DNA of 64,000 nucleotides. It comes from Candidatus Kapaibacterium sp. GTDB lineage: Bacteria > Bacteroidota > Ignavibacteria > Kapaibacteriales > UBA4661. The translations under genes were made by a program, and so were the position numbers. The notes under the pieces were generated by a model, which did no database searches, was not told where the DNA came from, and saw only the letters and a list, made by a program, of their open reading frames with translations. The stretch is from positions 22,843-86,842 of the forward strand of contig JALONG010000028.1 of assembly GCA_025455065.1 (NCBI GenBank), read 5' to 3'. Within the stretch, counting starts at the first letter, position 1. Each line of letters starts with the position of its first letter. Shown piece by piece: positions 15,284 to 22,132 of the stretch.

Positions 15284-16210
15284 TTACCACCGAATATCAT
15301 CACGCTGAACAATAGAGTACATCTTGCCCGGAAGCGGTTTTTTGAGGAATTGGGCAAATTCTGAACTGACCGCCGCAACCCGCTTGACATCTATTCCCGT
15401 CGCAATGCCCATTTGATGCAGCAAATGAGCGGTGTCTTCGGTGGCGATATTCCCCGTTGCGCCCTTGATAAACGGGCATCCGCCCAAGCCACCAAACGCT
15501 GTGTCGAAAATGCTCACGCCCGCTTCCAGAGCCGCGTACAGGTTTGCCAAGCCTTTATTTTCCGTGTCGTGTTGGTGCAAAATAACAGGCTTTCCATTTG
15601 CTAATTGTACTATTTCGGTCATCACACGCCGCACGGCAACAGGGTTTCCCATACCCGTACTGTCAGCAAGCCCGATTTCATGGACTCCTGCGGCGAGATG
15701 ATGCTTCACCAAATCCAGCACAATATCTTCCGAAATATGCCCTTCGTAACGGCAACCAAACGCGCTTTGAATACCGCCACGCACCTGCAACCCCGCATCC
15801 AGAGCGATGTTCACCATTTCTTTGAACTCTGCTCGGGCTTCCGCGAGAGATTTTCCTGTGTTTTTTCGGCTGTGGGTATCGCTTGCCGAAAGCGAAACGG
15901 AAATATGCTTCAAACCCGCTTTGTAAGCCCGTTCTACGCCTTTGGTGTTGAGGGTGAGGGCTGAAAAAAGTACGTCATGTTGCTCTGGAAACAAGGAAGG
16001 AAGTTGCTTACAGAGTTCCTCCGCGTCCGCCATTTGTGGAACGAGTTTCGGATTGACAAAGGAGCACACTTGAATACGCCTCAAGCCAGATTCTACGAGG
16101 CTTTTGAGCATTTGCAATTTCATTTCCGTCGGTACAATGGTCGTCTCGGTTTGCAAACCGTCGCGCAAACCTTGTTCTTCGATGATGACGTGTTTGGGAA
16201 GTTGTGCCAT
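15284..16210 (-). CDS. HMG-CoA lyase-type (DRE-TIM) enzyme
   Basis: 308 residues with MAQLPKHVIIEEQGLRDGLQTE: Arg16 and Asp17 belong to the catalytic RDGLQxE motif. ILHQHDTENKGLANLYAAL carries the HxH-D metal ligands, and AFGGLGGCPFIKGATGN the loop cysteine and glycine-rich segment of 3-hydroxy-3-methylglutaryl-CoA lyases. The family splits HMG-CoA to acetyl-CoA and acetoacetate, but relatives act on other 3-hydroxyacyl-CoAs with a branched carbon. Next to a CoA-transferase and hydratase-type genes this is probably the CoA-ester cleaving step of the pathway. It is the first gene of the minus-strand row. An 18-bp motif shared with two other promoter regions lies about 100 bp upstream (16310-16327). 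Confidence 0.92.
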   Translation of the reverse strand: MAQLPKHVIIEEQGLRDGLQTETTIVPTEMKLQMLKSLVESGLRRIQVCSFVNPKLVPQMADAEELCKQLPSLFPEQHDVLFSALTLNTKGVERAYKAGLKHISVSLSASDTHSRKNTGKSLAEARAEFKEMVNIALDAGLQVRGGIQSAFGCRYEGHISEDIVLDLVKHHLAAGVHEIGLADSTGMGNPVAVRRVMTEIVQLANGKPVILHQHDTENKGLANLYAALEAGVSIFDTAFGGLGGCPFIKGATGNIATEDTAHLLHQMGIATGIDVKRVAAVSSEFAQFLKKPLPGKMYSIVQRDDIRW

Positions 16211-16309
16211 GAGATTCGAAGCGGTTTATAGGGAAATTGCTTTCCTGAAGAATGCCTTTGTGATGGATACAATGCTAAGGCGAAAACTTACCTACTTCGG
16301 CACGGGCAA

Positions 16310-16327
16310 CCTTGTAAAAAATTGACA
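16310..16327 (-). promoter_or_regulatory. Shared 18-bp motif, copy 1 (upstream of HMG-CoA-lyase row)
   Basis: On the minus strand the site reads TGTCAATTTTTTACAAGG, identical to the copy at 21982-21999 and one base different from that at 17649-17666. It is 99 bp before the ATG of the HMG-CoA-lyase gene and in the same orientation. Candidate binding site for the AraC regulator encoded at 16734-17624 (inference). Confidence 0.5.
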
Positions 16328-16398
16328 AAGGCTATCTCAGTTCAAGTCCAGGTCTCTGTAATCATGCAATGCCAATTTCCAACAAACTCACTTTTTTT

Positions 16399-16433
16399 AG
16401 GAATGCGAGTCAAATAGAAGCGTATTTTTTTAG
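16399..16433. repeat. Direct repeat module B, copy 1
   Basis: AGGAATGCGAGTCAAATAGA plus AGCGTATTTTTTTAG matches 21677-21710 in the same orientation with about three substitutions and one extra T. The adjoining 111-bp core is in opposite orientation in the two places. Confidence 0.8.
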
Positions 16434-16447
16434 CTGAAAGTTAGCAT

Positions 16448-16558
16448 ATTGTTCTTAAAATAAGCCATTATTAAAAAGCAAGTATTTAAGCTACTTTAAT
16501 TTTATTATACTGCATAAATACTTGATTAAAAATAACTACTTAAATCAAGAATAATGTA
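16448..16558 (+). repeat. 111-bp inverted repeat core, copy 1
   Basis: Begins ATTGTTCTTAAAATAAGCC and ends AAATCAAGAATAATGTA. The reverse complement matches 21711-21821 over the full length with about nine mismatches by eye, mostly transitions. The pair encloses the AraC regulator, the SWIM-like gene, an MFS transporter and a small membrane protein. Confidence 0.9.
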
Positions 16559-16727
16559 GTTAGATAAAATTTGACAACCCACATAAAACCTAGCTTCTTA
16601 CGACACCCTCACCCAACCCTCTCCCAAAGGAGAGGGCTTTGTAAACGATTGCTTTCTTTGGTCTTAGCACCTTCTCCCTTTGAGAGAAGGCGGGGGATGA
16701 GGGGTGAAACGCGCAATTTTATCTAAC
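16559..16727. repeat. Composite palindromic element framed by 13-bp inverted repeats
   Basis: GTTAGATAAAATT at 16559-16571 and its exact complement AATTTTATCTAAC at 16715-16727 flank two hairpins: CCCTCTCC/GGAGAGGG (16617-16636) and CCTTCTC/GAGAAGG (16670-16690). The outer arms CACCCTCACCC and GGGGATGAGGGGTG are also complementary. It looks like a small non-coding mobile or MITE/REP-type element lying downstream of the AraC gene. Confidence 0.7.
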
Positions 16728-16733
16728 TTTCAA

Positions 16734-17624
16734 TTACGCACTAACTCCCACTAAATTATGCAGATAATAGCGAATGGGGCAATACTCGTTTTCGGCAAAA
16801 CGAGGAAGCGTGTTTTTGGAGGAAATACTTTGCAAATAATCCGTCGGGTTCATCCCCGTAAACGATTCAAAATCATGGACGAAGTGCGATTGGTCGTAAT
16901 ATGCCGATTCGTAGGCAATTTCTGTAAGAGAAAGGCGCTGTGAAGGTGCGACGAACTCAGTATCAGCGCGGTATTTGAGGAGTTTTAAGGAACGCTGAAA
17001 ACGCTGAATTCGTGCCAATGCTTTGGGATTGATACCAACAAATTTATCGAATTGCCGGAGAAGGTGTTTGTGACTAATGCCGATGGTCGTGGCAATATTC
17101 CGAATCGAAGGCTCTTCCATGCCAAGCACGTATTTAAGCGCGATTTCGACGGTGTTGTTCATTTGTAGATTCTGCCCTGCTTTTTCAAGAAGTGTATTGA
17201 CGGCAACCAAACACTGCGCCGCCGGAGAAGACGCAGCCCAAAGCCTTTCCCGAAAACGCTCGACTTCACTTGCGCCCCAGAGCGCTTCAATATCAATCAC
17301 GTTTTGCGTCAGTTCGTTCATCGGAACACCGAAAAATGGGTATGCGCCGCCCGGTCGAAAGCGAATCCCCAGTGCATGACACGCACGCTCTTGTTTTACC
17401 GAACAAGGATTCATGCGCTCTCCCGACAATGAACCTTTGGCAAAATGGTTGATTTTGCCATCCGTACCCAAGACGGAATACGGCGAACCTAAATTCACAA
17501 CCATTTGCACAACTCCGTCAGGAAAGATTTTTGCCGAGTATTCCAGCGCGTCATCGTTGATAATCCAAAACTTCTCAATGAAGCGGTGAAGCGGCTTTGT
17601 GGGTATGTACATCATACAGTTCAT
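16734..17624 (-). CDS. AraC-family transcriptional regulator
   Basis: About 296 residues. The C-terminal half contains the two helix-turn-helix units of AraC: IRNIATTIGISHKHLLRQFDK (first) and LSLTEIAYESAYYDQSHFVH with FESFTGMNPTDYL (second). The N-terminal half, from YIPTKPLHRFIEKFWI, with FPDGVVQMVVNLG and IRFRPGGAYPFFG, is the effector-sensing domain seen in the DUF6597-type subgroup of AraC proteins. Possible starts are 17624, 17615 and 17612. It is divergent from the SWIM-like gene and sits between the two catabolic rows, so it is the obvious candidate regulator for them. An 18-bp motif lies just upstream of its own start. Confidence 0.92.
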   Translation of the reverse strand: MNCMMYIPTKPLHRFIEKFWIINDDALEYSAKIFPDGVVQMVVNLGSPYSVLGTDGKINHFAKGSLSGERMNPCSVKQERACHALGIRFRPGGAYPFFGVPMNELTQNVIDIEALWGASEVERFRERLWAASSPAAQCLVAVNTLLEKAGQNLQMNNTVEIALKYVLGMEEPSIRNIATTIGISHKHLLRQFDKFVGINPKALARIQRFQRSLKLLKYRADTEFVAPSQRLSLTEIAYESAYYDQSHFVHDFESFTGMNPTDYLQSISSKNTLPRFAENEYCPIRYYLHNLVGVSA

Positions 17625-17648
17625 ACGTTGCCCCAATCGTAAAGTAAA

Positions 17649-17666
17649 TGTCTATTTTTTACAAGG
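17649..17666 (+). promoter_or_regulatory. Shared 18-bp motif, copy 2 (AraC / SWIM-like divergent region)
   Basis: TGTCTATTTTTTACAAGG, one mismatch to the two other copies, placed in the 119-bp space between the divergent AraC start (17624) and the start at 17744. Here only the motif and about five following bases are shared, not the surrounding repeat, which supports an independent function such as autoregulation. Confidence 0.5.
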
Positions 17667-17743
17667 ATTCTCCTGAAAGTTCAAAGAAATTACTATTTTT
17701 CGCGTCAAACGAAAACAATTTTTTGATATTCATGGTTTATTCA

Positions 17744-19771
17744 ATGGAAAAACACACACAAAGCCCGTCAAATCTGCGTTTCAGCAACATTAGCGATGAA
17801 GCGCTTGCGCAGGTTTTTGACGAAAAAACCCTCAAAAAAGCCGCAAAGATTGTCAAGACAGAAGAAATCAAAGGAGTGGAATATAATCCCAGCGACAATG
17901 CGGTCTATGCCGTGATTGAATCGGGCGGAAGTGTATGGAATCTGGATATTTCCGAAAATGCCTCTGGAAATTTGGAGTTCAACAGCGACATTGAGGACGG
18001 TGATTTTTCTCGCGTTGCTTCCGCAGCAGTATTGATGATATTCCGCACACAAGCCGCCTATACCGCACAGTATCATGCTTCTGTGGCTTCGACAAAGGCA
18101 GGCTCGCAGGCATCATCAGCAAAATCAGGCAGCAAAAAAAGCGGGTCGAACATTATCCGAGAGCGCCTCATCATGCTTTCTACCGAAGAATTAACAGATA
18201 TGCTCTTGGAATATGCAAGCAAAAATGCTGACATCAAACGCGACCTCACCGTACGCTTCAATACGAATAACGATGCGATATTGAAGGCATTATTGGCGGA
18301 TATTTCTAAAGTGTTTCCCAAGTCAAAAGCGGGATATGCGCGTTTTTCTGCCAGCACCGCTCTCAGCAAACTTAATCCTATTCTCGCCAGTATTGACAAA
18401 CTTCCCCAAGCACTGCAACGTGAGCCATTGTGGACAATTACCGAAGGAATTTTTGCCTTGTATAAGTCCACCGATATAGATTCCAAGCGCATTGCAGACA
18501 TTTTGGAACGCTGCAAAACACGACTGCTCGAACTTCATGCTGCCTCGCCAATTCCTGTGAAAGAGCGTCAGCAGATGCTTACAAGCACGATGAGGACAAT
18601 GGTTGAAAGTTACTACAATTACGGATTCCCCGATTCCGATAAAAACTGGCTGAAATCGCTGTGCCTTACTAATGACGATAGAACGGTGCTTATCGAAATT
18701 ATGAAAGGCATTAAGGAACGCTGGATATTCAAGAATTTTACGCCATTTTTGACAGAACTCTACGCGCTATCCGGCGACAGCAGTGGGAAACGGGTCTTGC
18801 TTGAGCAAAATTTAGAGATTGCCACTGATTACGCAGCACTGGCGGTTTACTGGCAGGAAGAAGGGAATATGGCAAAAGCGCTCGAAGTTGCCAAAACAGG
18901 CATGGAAAAAGTTCAAGGGCTTAAAATACCTCTCTTGCAGTTTTTCCAAAACCATTACCAAGCCGAAAACAACTACGAAGCATTATGGGAAATCTTTGAG
19001 AAAGCCGTCAATCCGACCTCCGCAGGGCAATCCGCACAAAAAGCCGCATTATCATCGGCTCAGAATAGGCAATTACAGGAGAATCTGTCTGTGCTGAGAG
19101 CGGCAGGATTTGACTTCTCAACGCCGCAACAAATTGTGCAAAACCCGTATTCTCATCCCTACTTCAATGTCCTTATTCAGTATTATCACACCACAAACAA
19201 CTACCAGCGTGTGAAGCAAATGCTGGAGTTTGTCTATCAGAATCAATTTTTGTCATTTCAACTCTATACCGACGCGGAGCAGTATCTCACGCCCGAAGAC
19301 CGAGACACGATGCAATCAGGTTTAATGAAGGCATTGCGCAGCAAACTAACCGCAGAGGAAGAAAATCACGCCCGTATTCGCCACTCGTATTCCCGCTACG
19401 CGGAAGCGGCTCACTTCGATGCCCAATCACCGACACGGCAGACACTCGCCAGTATTTATCGGCATCGCGGGGAGTTAGATTTGCTGTGGGAGACCATTCG
19501 CACAAGTTTTTCACTCTGCAAAGACCACGAAAAAGAGATGCTGCCGTTGCACACAGACGAGTATATCGCCGCTTATATGAAAAACGTAGAATACCTGCTC
19601 AACCAGCGACACAATCAAGCATACGAAATAGCGACAACCTGTGTTCTGCGCATTCGGGAAATTCTTACGACAGTGAAGAATAAACCCGAAGAATGGAAAA
19701 AATACCTTGAAGTAACGCGGATAAAATATAAGGCTCTGCGGAATTTTATGAAAATGATAGAAAAACTGTAA
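17744..19771 (+). CDS. Large SWIM-protein-like protein lacking zinc ligands
   Basis: About 675 residues from MEKHTQSPSNLRFSNIS. The first ~100 residues have the layout of SWIM zinc-finger proteins: FDEKTLKKAAKIVKTEEIKG, VYAVIESGGSVWNLDI, then VASAAVLMIFRTQA, where a CxC...CxH cluster would be expected; here no cysteine is present. The following MLSTEELTDMLLEYASKN and DIKRDLTVRF are the helical segment that follows SWIM domains. The remainder looks like a helical TPR/HAT-like solenoid (repeated ALEVAKTG, LLQFFQNHY, YNVL-type helices). Role unknown; SWIM relatives are often near SNF2 helicases, but none is here. Upstream ATGs at 17648 and 17732 are possible, but the first lies in the shared motif. 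It is divergent from AraC. Confidence 0.75.
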   Translation: MEKHTQSPSNLRFSNISDEALAQVFDEKTLKKAAKIVKTEEIKGVEYNPSDNAVYAVIESGGSVWNLDISENASGNLEFNSDIEDGDFSRVASAAVLMIFRTQAAYTAQYHASVASTKAGSQASSAKSGSKKSGSNIIRERLIMLSTEELTDMLLEYASKNADIKRDLTVRFNTNNDAILKALLADISKVFPKSKAGYARFSASTALSKLNPILASIDKLPQALQREPLWTITEGIFALYKSTDIDSKRIADILERCKTRLLELHAASPIPVKERQQMLTSTMRTMVESYYNYGFPDSDKNWLKSLCLTNDDRTVLIEIMKGIKERWIFKNFTPFLTELYALSGDSSGKRVLLEQNLEIATDYAALAVYWQEEGNMAKALEVAKTGMEKVQGLKIPLLQFFQNHYQAENNYEALWEIFEKAVNPTSAGQSAQKAALSSAQNRQLQENLSVLRAAGFDFSTPQQIVQNPYSHPYFNVLIQYYHTTNNYQRVKQMLEFVYQNQFLSFQLYTDAEQYLTPEDRDTMQSGLMKALRSKLTAEEENHARIRHSYSRYAEAAHFDAQSPTRQTLASIYRHRGELDLLWETIRTSFSLCKDHEKEMLPLHTDEYIAAYMKNVEYLLNQRHNQAYEIATTCVLRIREILTTVKNKPEEWKKYLEVTRIKYKALRNFMKMIEKL

Positions 19772-19799
19772 TCTTCACAACAAATCCCTTCAAAACCGC

Positions 19800-21113
19800 A
19801 TGAAATCTACCAATCAAACACACTCCCCAGACTTCATCGAACAAACCTACTCCAAAGTTTCATGGCGGCTTATTCCGTTCCTTTTTCTGCTCTACATCGT
19901 TGCCTATCTCGACCGCGTAAACATTGGCTTTGCGCAACTTCAGATGAAAGCAGATTTGGGCTTTAGTGATGCGGTTTACGGGTTAGGTGCGGGGATATTT
20001 TTCGTCGGGTATGTGGTTTTTGAAGTGCCAAGTAATCTGCTTATGGAGCGGGTTGGAGCGAGGTTTTGGATAGCGCGGATTATGATAATGTGGGGCGTGG
20101 TGTCGGCTTCGATGATGTTTGTGCGCTCGGAAGCATGGTTTTATACGCTGCGTTTTTTGCTAGGCATTGGTGAAGCGGGATTTGCGCCGGGAATTATTTT
20201 GTATATCACATATTGGTATCCGTCGGAGCGCCGCGCCCGTGTGTTTTCGCGGTACATGATTGCGCTGGCAATTTCCGGCGTGATTGGCGGACCACTTTCC
20301 GGCTGGATTCTCACCTCGTTTGCCGGAGTGAACGGCTGGACGGGCTGGCAATGGCTGTTTTTGTTGGAAGGCTTGCCCGCAACAGTGCTTGGAATCATCG
20401 TTCTCTTCTATTTGGATGATGCACCGCGTTCCGCACAATGGCTTACCGACGACGAAAAAAATGTGCTGGAAAGCGCATTGGAACAAGAGCGGCAAGCAAA
20501 ACTCGCGGGCGGACATCAGCATAACCTCCGCGAGGCTTTGACGGATTCTAGAGTGCTGCTCTTGGGATTGTCATACTTCTTGATGTTGTGCGGCTTGTAC
20601 GGCATAAGCTTTTGGCTGCCACAAATAGTGCGCGGACTCGGCATTACAAACCCGCTCAATATCGGCTTTCTCACGGCAGCACTGTATAGCGCGGCGGCTG
20701 TCGCAATGCTGCTTGTGAGCCGAAATTCCGACAAAACGGGCGAACGGCGGAAGCATATTTTTGTATGTGGGCTTGTTGGCGCGATGGGATTTGTTGGAAG
20801 CGGCTTCACAAGTGGCTCTCCGGCGATTTCACTCATTGCACTTACCGTTGCGACCTGCGGTGTACTCGCCATTTTGCCCATATTTTGGACACTGCCAACG
20901 GCATTTTTAAGCGGCACGGCTGCTGCCGCAGGGGTTGCGCTGATTAACTCGTTTGGGAATTGTGGTGGTTTTGCAGCGCCCTACGGCATCGGACTTATCA
21001 AACAAGCAACGGGTTCGACCGATAATGCGATGATTGGGCTGGGGGTGGTATTATTTCTGGGAAGCGCATTGGTGCTGGTGTTAAAGGGAGATTCTCGACG
21101 CGGTGAACGATAA
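19800..21113 (+). CDS. MFS transporter, anion:cation symporter (ACS) type
   Basis: 437 residues and 12 predicted membrane helices. The N-terminus KVSWRLIPFLFLLYIVAYLD followed by RVNIGFAQLQM is the hallmark of ACS-family carriers (hexuronate, tartrate, phthalate and 4-hydroxyphenylacetate symporters). GIGEAGFAPGIILYITYWYP at about 120-139 and ERRARVFSRYM are also typical. It lies 28 bp after the SWIM-like gene and upstream of the plus-strand catabolic row. Most likely it imports an organic anion used by the pathway. A 14-bp perfect stem-loop follows the stop codon (21130-21162). Confidence 0.92.
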   Translation: MKSTNQTHSPDFIEQTYSKVSWRLIPFLFLLYIVAYLDRVNIGFAQLQMKADLGFSDAVYGLGAGIFFVGYVVFEVPSNLLMERVGARFWIARIMIMWGVVSASMMFVRSEAWFYTLRFLLGIGEAGFAPGIILYITYWYPSERRARVFSRYMIALAISGVIGGPLSGWILTSFAGVNGWTGWQWLFLLEGLPATVLGIIVLFYLDDAPRSAQWLTDDEKNVLESALEQERQAKLAGGHQHNLREALTDSRVLLLGLSYFLMLCGLYGISFWLPQIVRGLGITNPLNIGFLTAALYSAAAVAMLLVSRNSDKTGERRKHIFVCGLVGAMGFVGSGFTSGSPAISLIALTVATCGVLAILPIFWTLPTAFLSGTAAAAGVALINSFGNCGGFAAPYGIGLIKQATGSTDNAMIGLGVVLFLGSALVLVLKGDSRRGER

Positions 21114-21129
21114 AATTTTACAAAGTGGC

Positions 21130-21162
21130 GGACAAATCTGCAATTTGATTGCAGATTTGTCC
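21130..21162. terminator. Bidirectional stem-loop between convergent genes
   Basis: GGACAAATCTGCAA, a five-base loop TTTGA, then TTGCAGATTTGTCC: a 14-bp perfect stem just after the MFS stop and 50 bp before the end of the convergent membrane-protein gene. There is no clear T tract, so it is a probable but not classical terminator. Confidence 0.6.
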
Positions 21163-21212
21163 CAAATTTACTCCTGATACAATACCGTTTCTGCTAGTTT
21201 CTAAGCAAGAAA

Positions 21213-21608
21213 TCACCCCACAAACAACGTTGAAACGCCCCAAATAAGCCATCCCGCAAAAATAACAAACACAGCATAACCGCCTACATCAAGGTCTTTG
21301 AGGAGGTATGCTCGGACGGTCAAAAGAAAAAAGCACCCGTAGGCGACAAGATCGCTTATCACTAAAAATCGTAGCAACTCGGGGTAATTCCAACTGACAG
21401 CCAGAATGTTGATAAGCCCAAAAAAGATGTTTAATCCTATTGCCCAGAAGAGCCAGAGCCTACTCCAATAACTCAGCGTGAACTCTTCACGAAAAATTTT
21501 CGTCCACTCATTGAGTATTTTTCGCCCAAATGCCTCATTGAAAAAGCCTATCATAAGCAAAGAGCCAAGGAAATTATACCAGCCCAATGTTAGCAAAAAG
21601 AATTTCAT
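21213..21608 (-). CDS. Small integral membrane protein
   Basis: 131 residues from MKFFLLTLGWYNFLGSL, with four predicted membrane helices (about 5-22, 47-67, 77-95 and 108-128). The charged loop GRKILNEWTKIFREEFTL lies between helices 1 and 2. CGGAGGACACTGCA upstream of this ATG is a rare good ribosome-binding site for the window and decides this start over one at 21674. I do not recognise the family with certainty. It is isolated on the minus strand, convergent with the MFS gene, and its upstream region is the repeat-rich intergenic element. Confidence 0.8.
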   Translation of the reverse strand: MKFFLLTLGWYNFLGSLLMIGFFNEAFGRKILNEWTKIFREEFTLSYWSRLWLFWAIGLNIFFGLINILAVSWNYPELLRFLVISDLVAYGCFFLLTVRAYLLKDLDVGGYAVFVIFAGWLIWGVSTLFVG

Positions 21609-21676
21609 TGCAGTGTCCTCCGTGAAAGAAAATAGCTGAATACCATTTCGCAAAAGTACAATTATTTTCGCCACTG

Positions 21677-21710
21677 AGGAATGCGAGTCAAATAAAAGTG
21701 CATTTTTTAG
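21677..21710. repeat. Direct repeat module B, copy 2
   Basis: AGGAATGCGAGTCAAATAAA plus AGTGCATTTTTTAG, same orientation as 16399-16433. The part ATAAAAGTGCATTT is found inverted at 21895-21908, so the core here is framed by short terminal inverted repeats. Confidence 0.75.
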
Positions 21711-21821
21711 TACGTTATTCTTGATTCAAGTAGTTATTTTTAATTAAGTATTTATGCGGCATGATAAAACTAAAGTAGCTTAAATACTTGCTTTTTAATA
21801 GTTGCTTATTTTAAGAACAAT
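21711..21821 (-). repeat. 111-bp inverted repeat core, copy 2
   Basis: TACGTTATTCTTGATTCAAG through TTATTTTAAGAACAAT is the reverse complement of 16448-16558 with about nine mismatches. The two cores are about 5.15 kb apart and point in opposite directions. Confidence 0.9.
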
Positions 21822-21862
21822 ATATTTAAAGCAGAACACTTATTCTGCGGTGTATCACGCAC

Positions 21863-21890
21863 GTAGGGACGAAAAATTTTTCGCCCTTAC
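21863..21890. repeat. Palindrome GTAGGGACGAAAAATTTTTC-type
   Basis: A 28-bp palindrome with two mismatches and no loop: GTAGGGACGAAAAA paired with TTTTTCGCCCTTAC. It has the look of a small interspersed palindromic repeat rather than a terminator, since it lies upstream of a gene and has no adjacent stop codon. Confidence 0.6.
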
Positions 21891-21981
21891 TGCAAATGCA
21901 CTTTTATGTATTTCGTGTTCTTTACCTGCGCAATTCGTAAAAGCATTTTGGGGAATATGCAGGATTACAGCATTTACATAC

Positions 21982-21999
21982 TGTCAATTTTTTACAAGG
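21982..21999 (+). promoter_or_regulatory. Shared 18-bp motif, copy 3 (upstream of amidohydrolase row)
   Basis: TGTCAATTTTTTACAAGG on the plus strand, 133 bp before the amidohydrolase ATG at 22133 and in the same orientation. A second short similarity, TGCAGGATTACAG at 21957-21969, is also present near copy 1 (TGCATGATTACAG on the minus strand), again upstream of the motif. Confidence 0.5.
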
Positions 22000-22132
22000 T
22001 ATTCCTCTGGGGCAGTGCTAATTTTCATTATCATTCAAGCGTATTTGAACGCCTGAGAGCGAAAAAACTATCGCCGAAACTTCCCGTCAAATCTACTGTT
22101 TGTGGAATTATTGTCAAAAGAGGAAACGCCAA

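Larger units (their letters stand above)
16211..16733. other. 523-bp intergenic region with repeats and no gene
   Basis: AT-rich non-coding stretch between the HMG-CoA-lyase start and the AraC stop. From left to right it contains the 18-bp motif (16310-16327), a 35-bp element AGGAATGCGAGTCAAATAGA onward (16399-16433), a 111-bp core repeated in inverse orientation at 21711-21821, and a composite palindrome framed by 13-bp inverted repeats (16559-16727). I see no open frame worth calling. Confidence 0.8.
21609..22132. other. 524-bp intergenic region with repeats and a motif, no gene
   Basis: Contains module B copy 2 (21677-21710), the inverted 111-bp core (21711-21821), a palindrome GTAGGGACGAAAAA/TTTTTCGCCCTTAC (21863-21890, two mismatches), a 14-bp inverted match to module B (AAATGCACTTTTAT, 21895-21908), and the 18-bp motif (21982-21999). 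This is likely the control region of the plus-strand row. No coding sequence is supported. Confidence 0.75.

Noticed and set aside
17648-17743. Upstream start of the SWIM-like gene at 17648
   Set aside because: That ATG is part of the shared 18-bp motif, and the extra residues have no similarity to SWIM proteins; starts at 17744 or 17732 are more plausible.
16399-21821. Insertion sequence or integron as explanation of the inverted repeats
   Set aside because: No transposase, integrase or recombinase is encoded between or next to the repeats, so an autonomous element cannot be claimed.
21982-21999. 18-bp motif as a rho-independent terminator
   Set aside because: It has no stable stem, and in all three cases it lies upstream of a gene start in the same direction.
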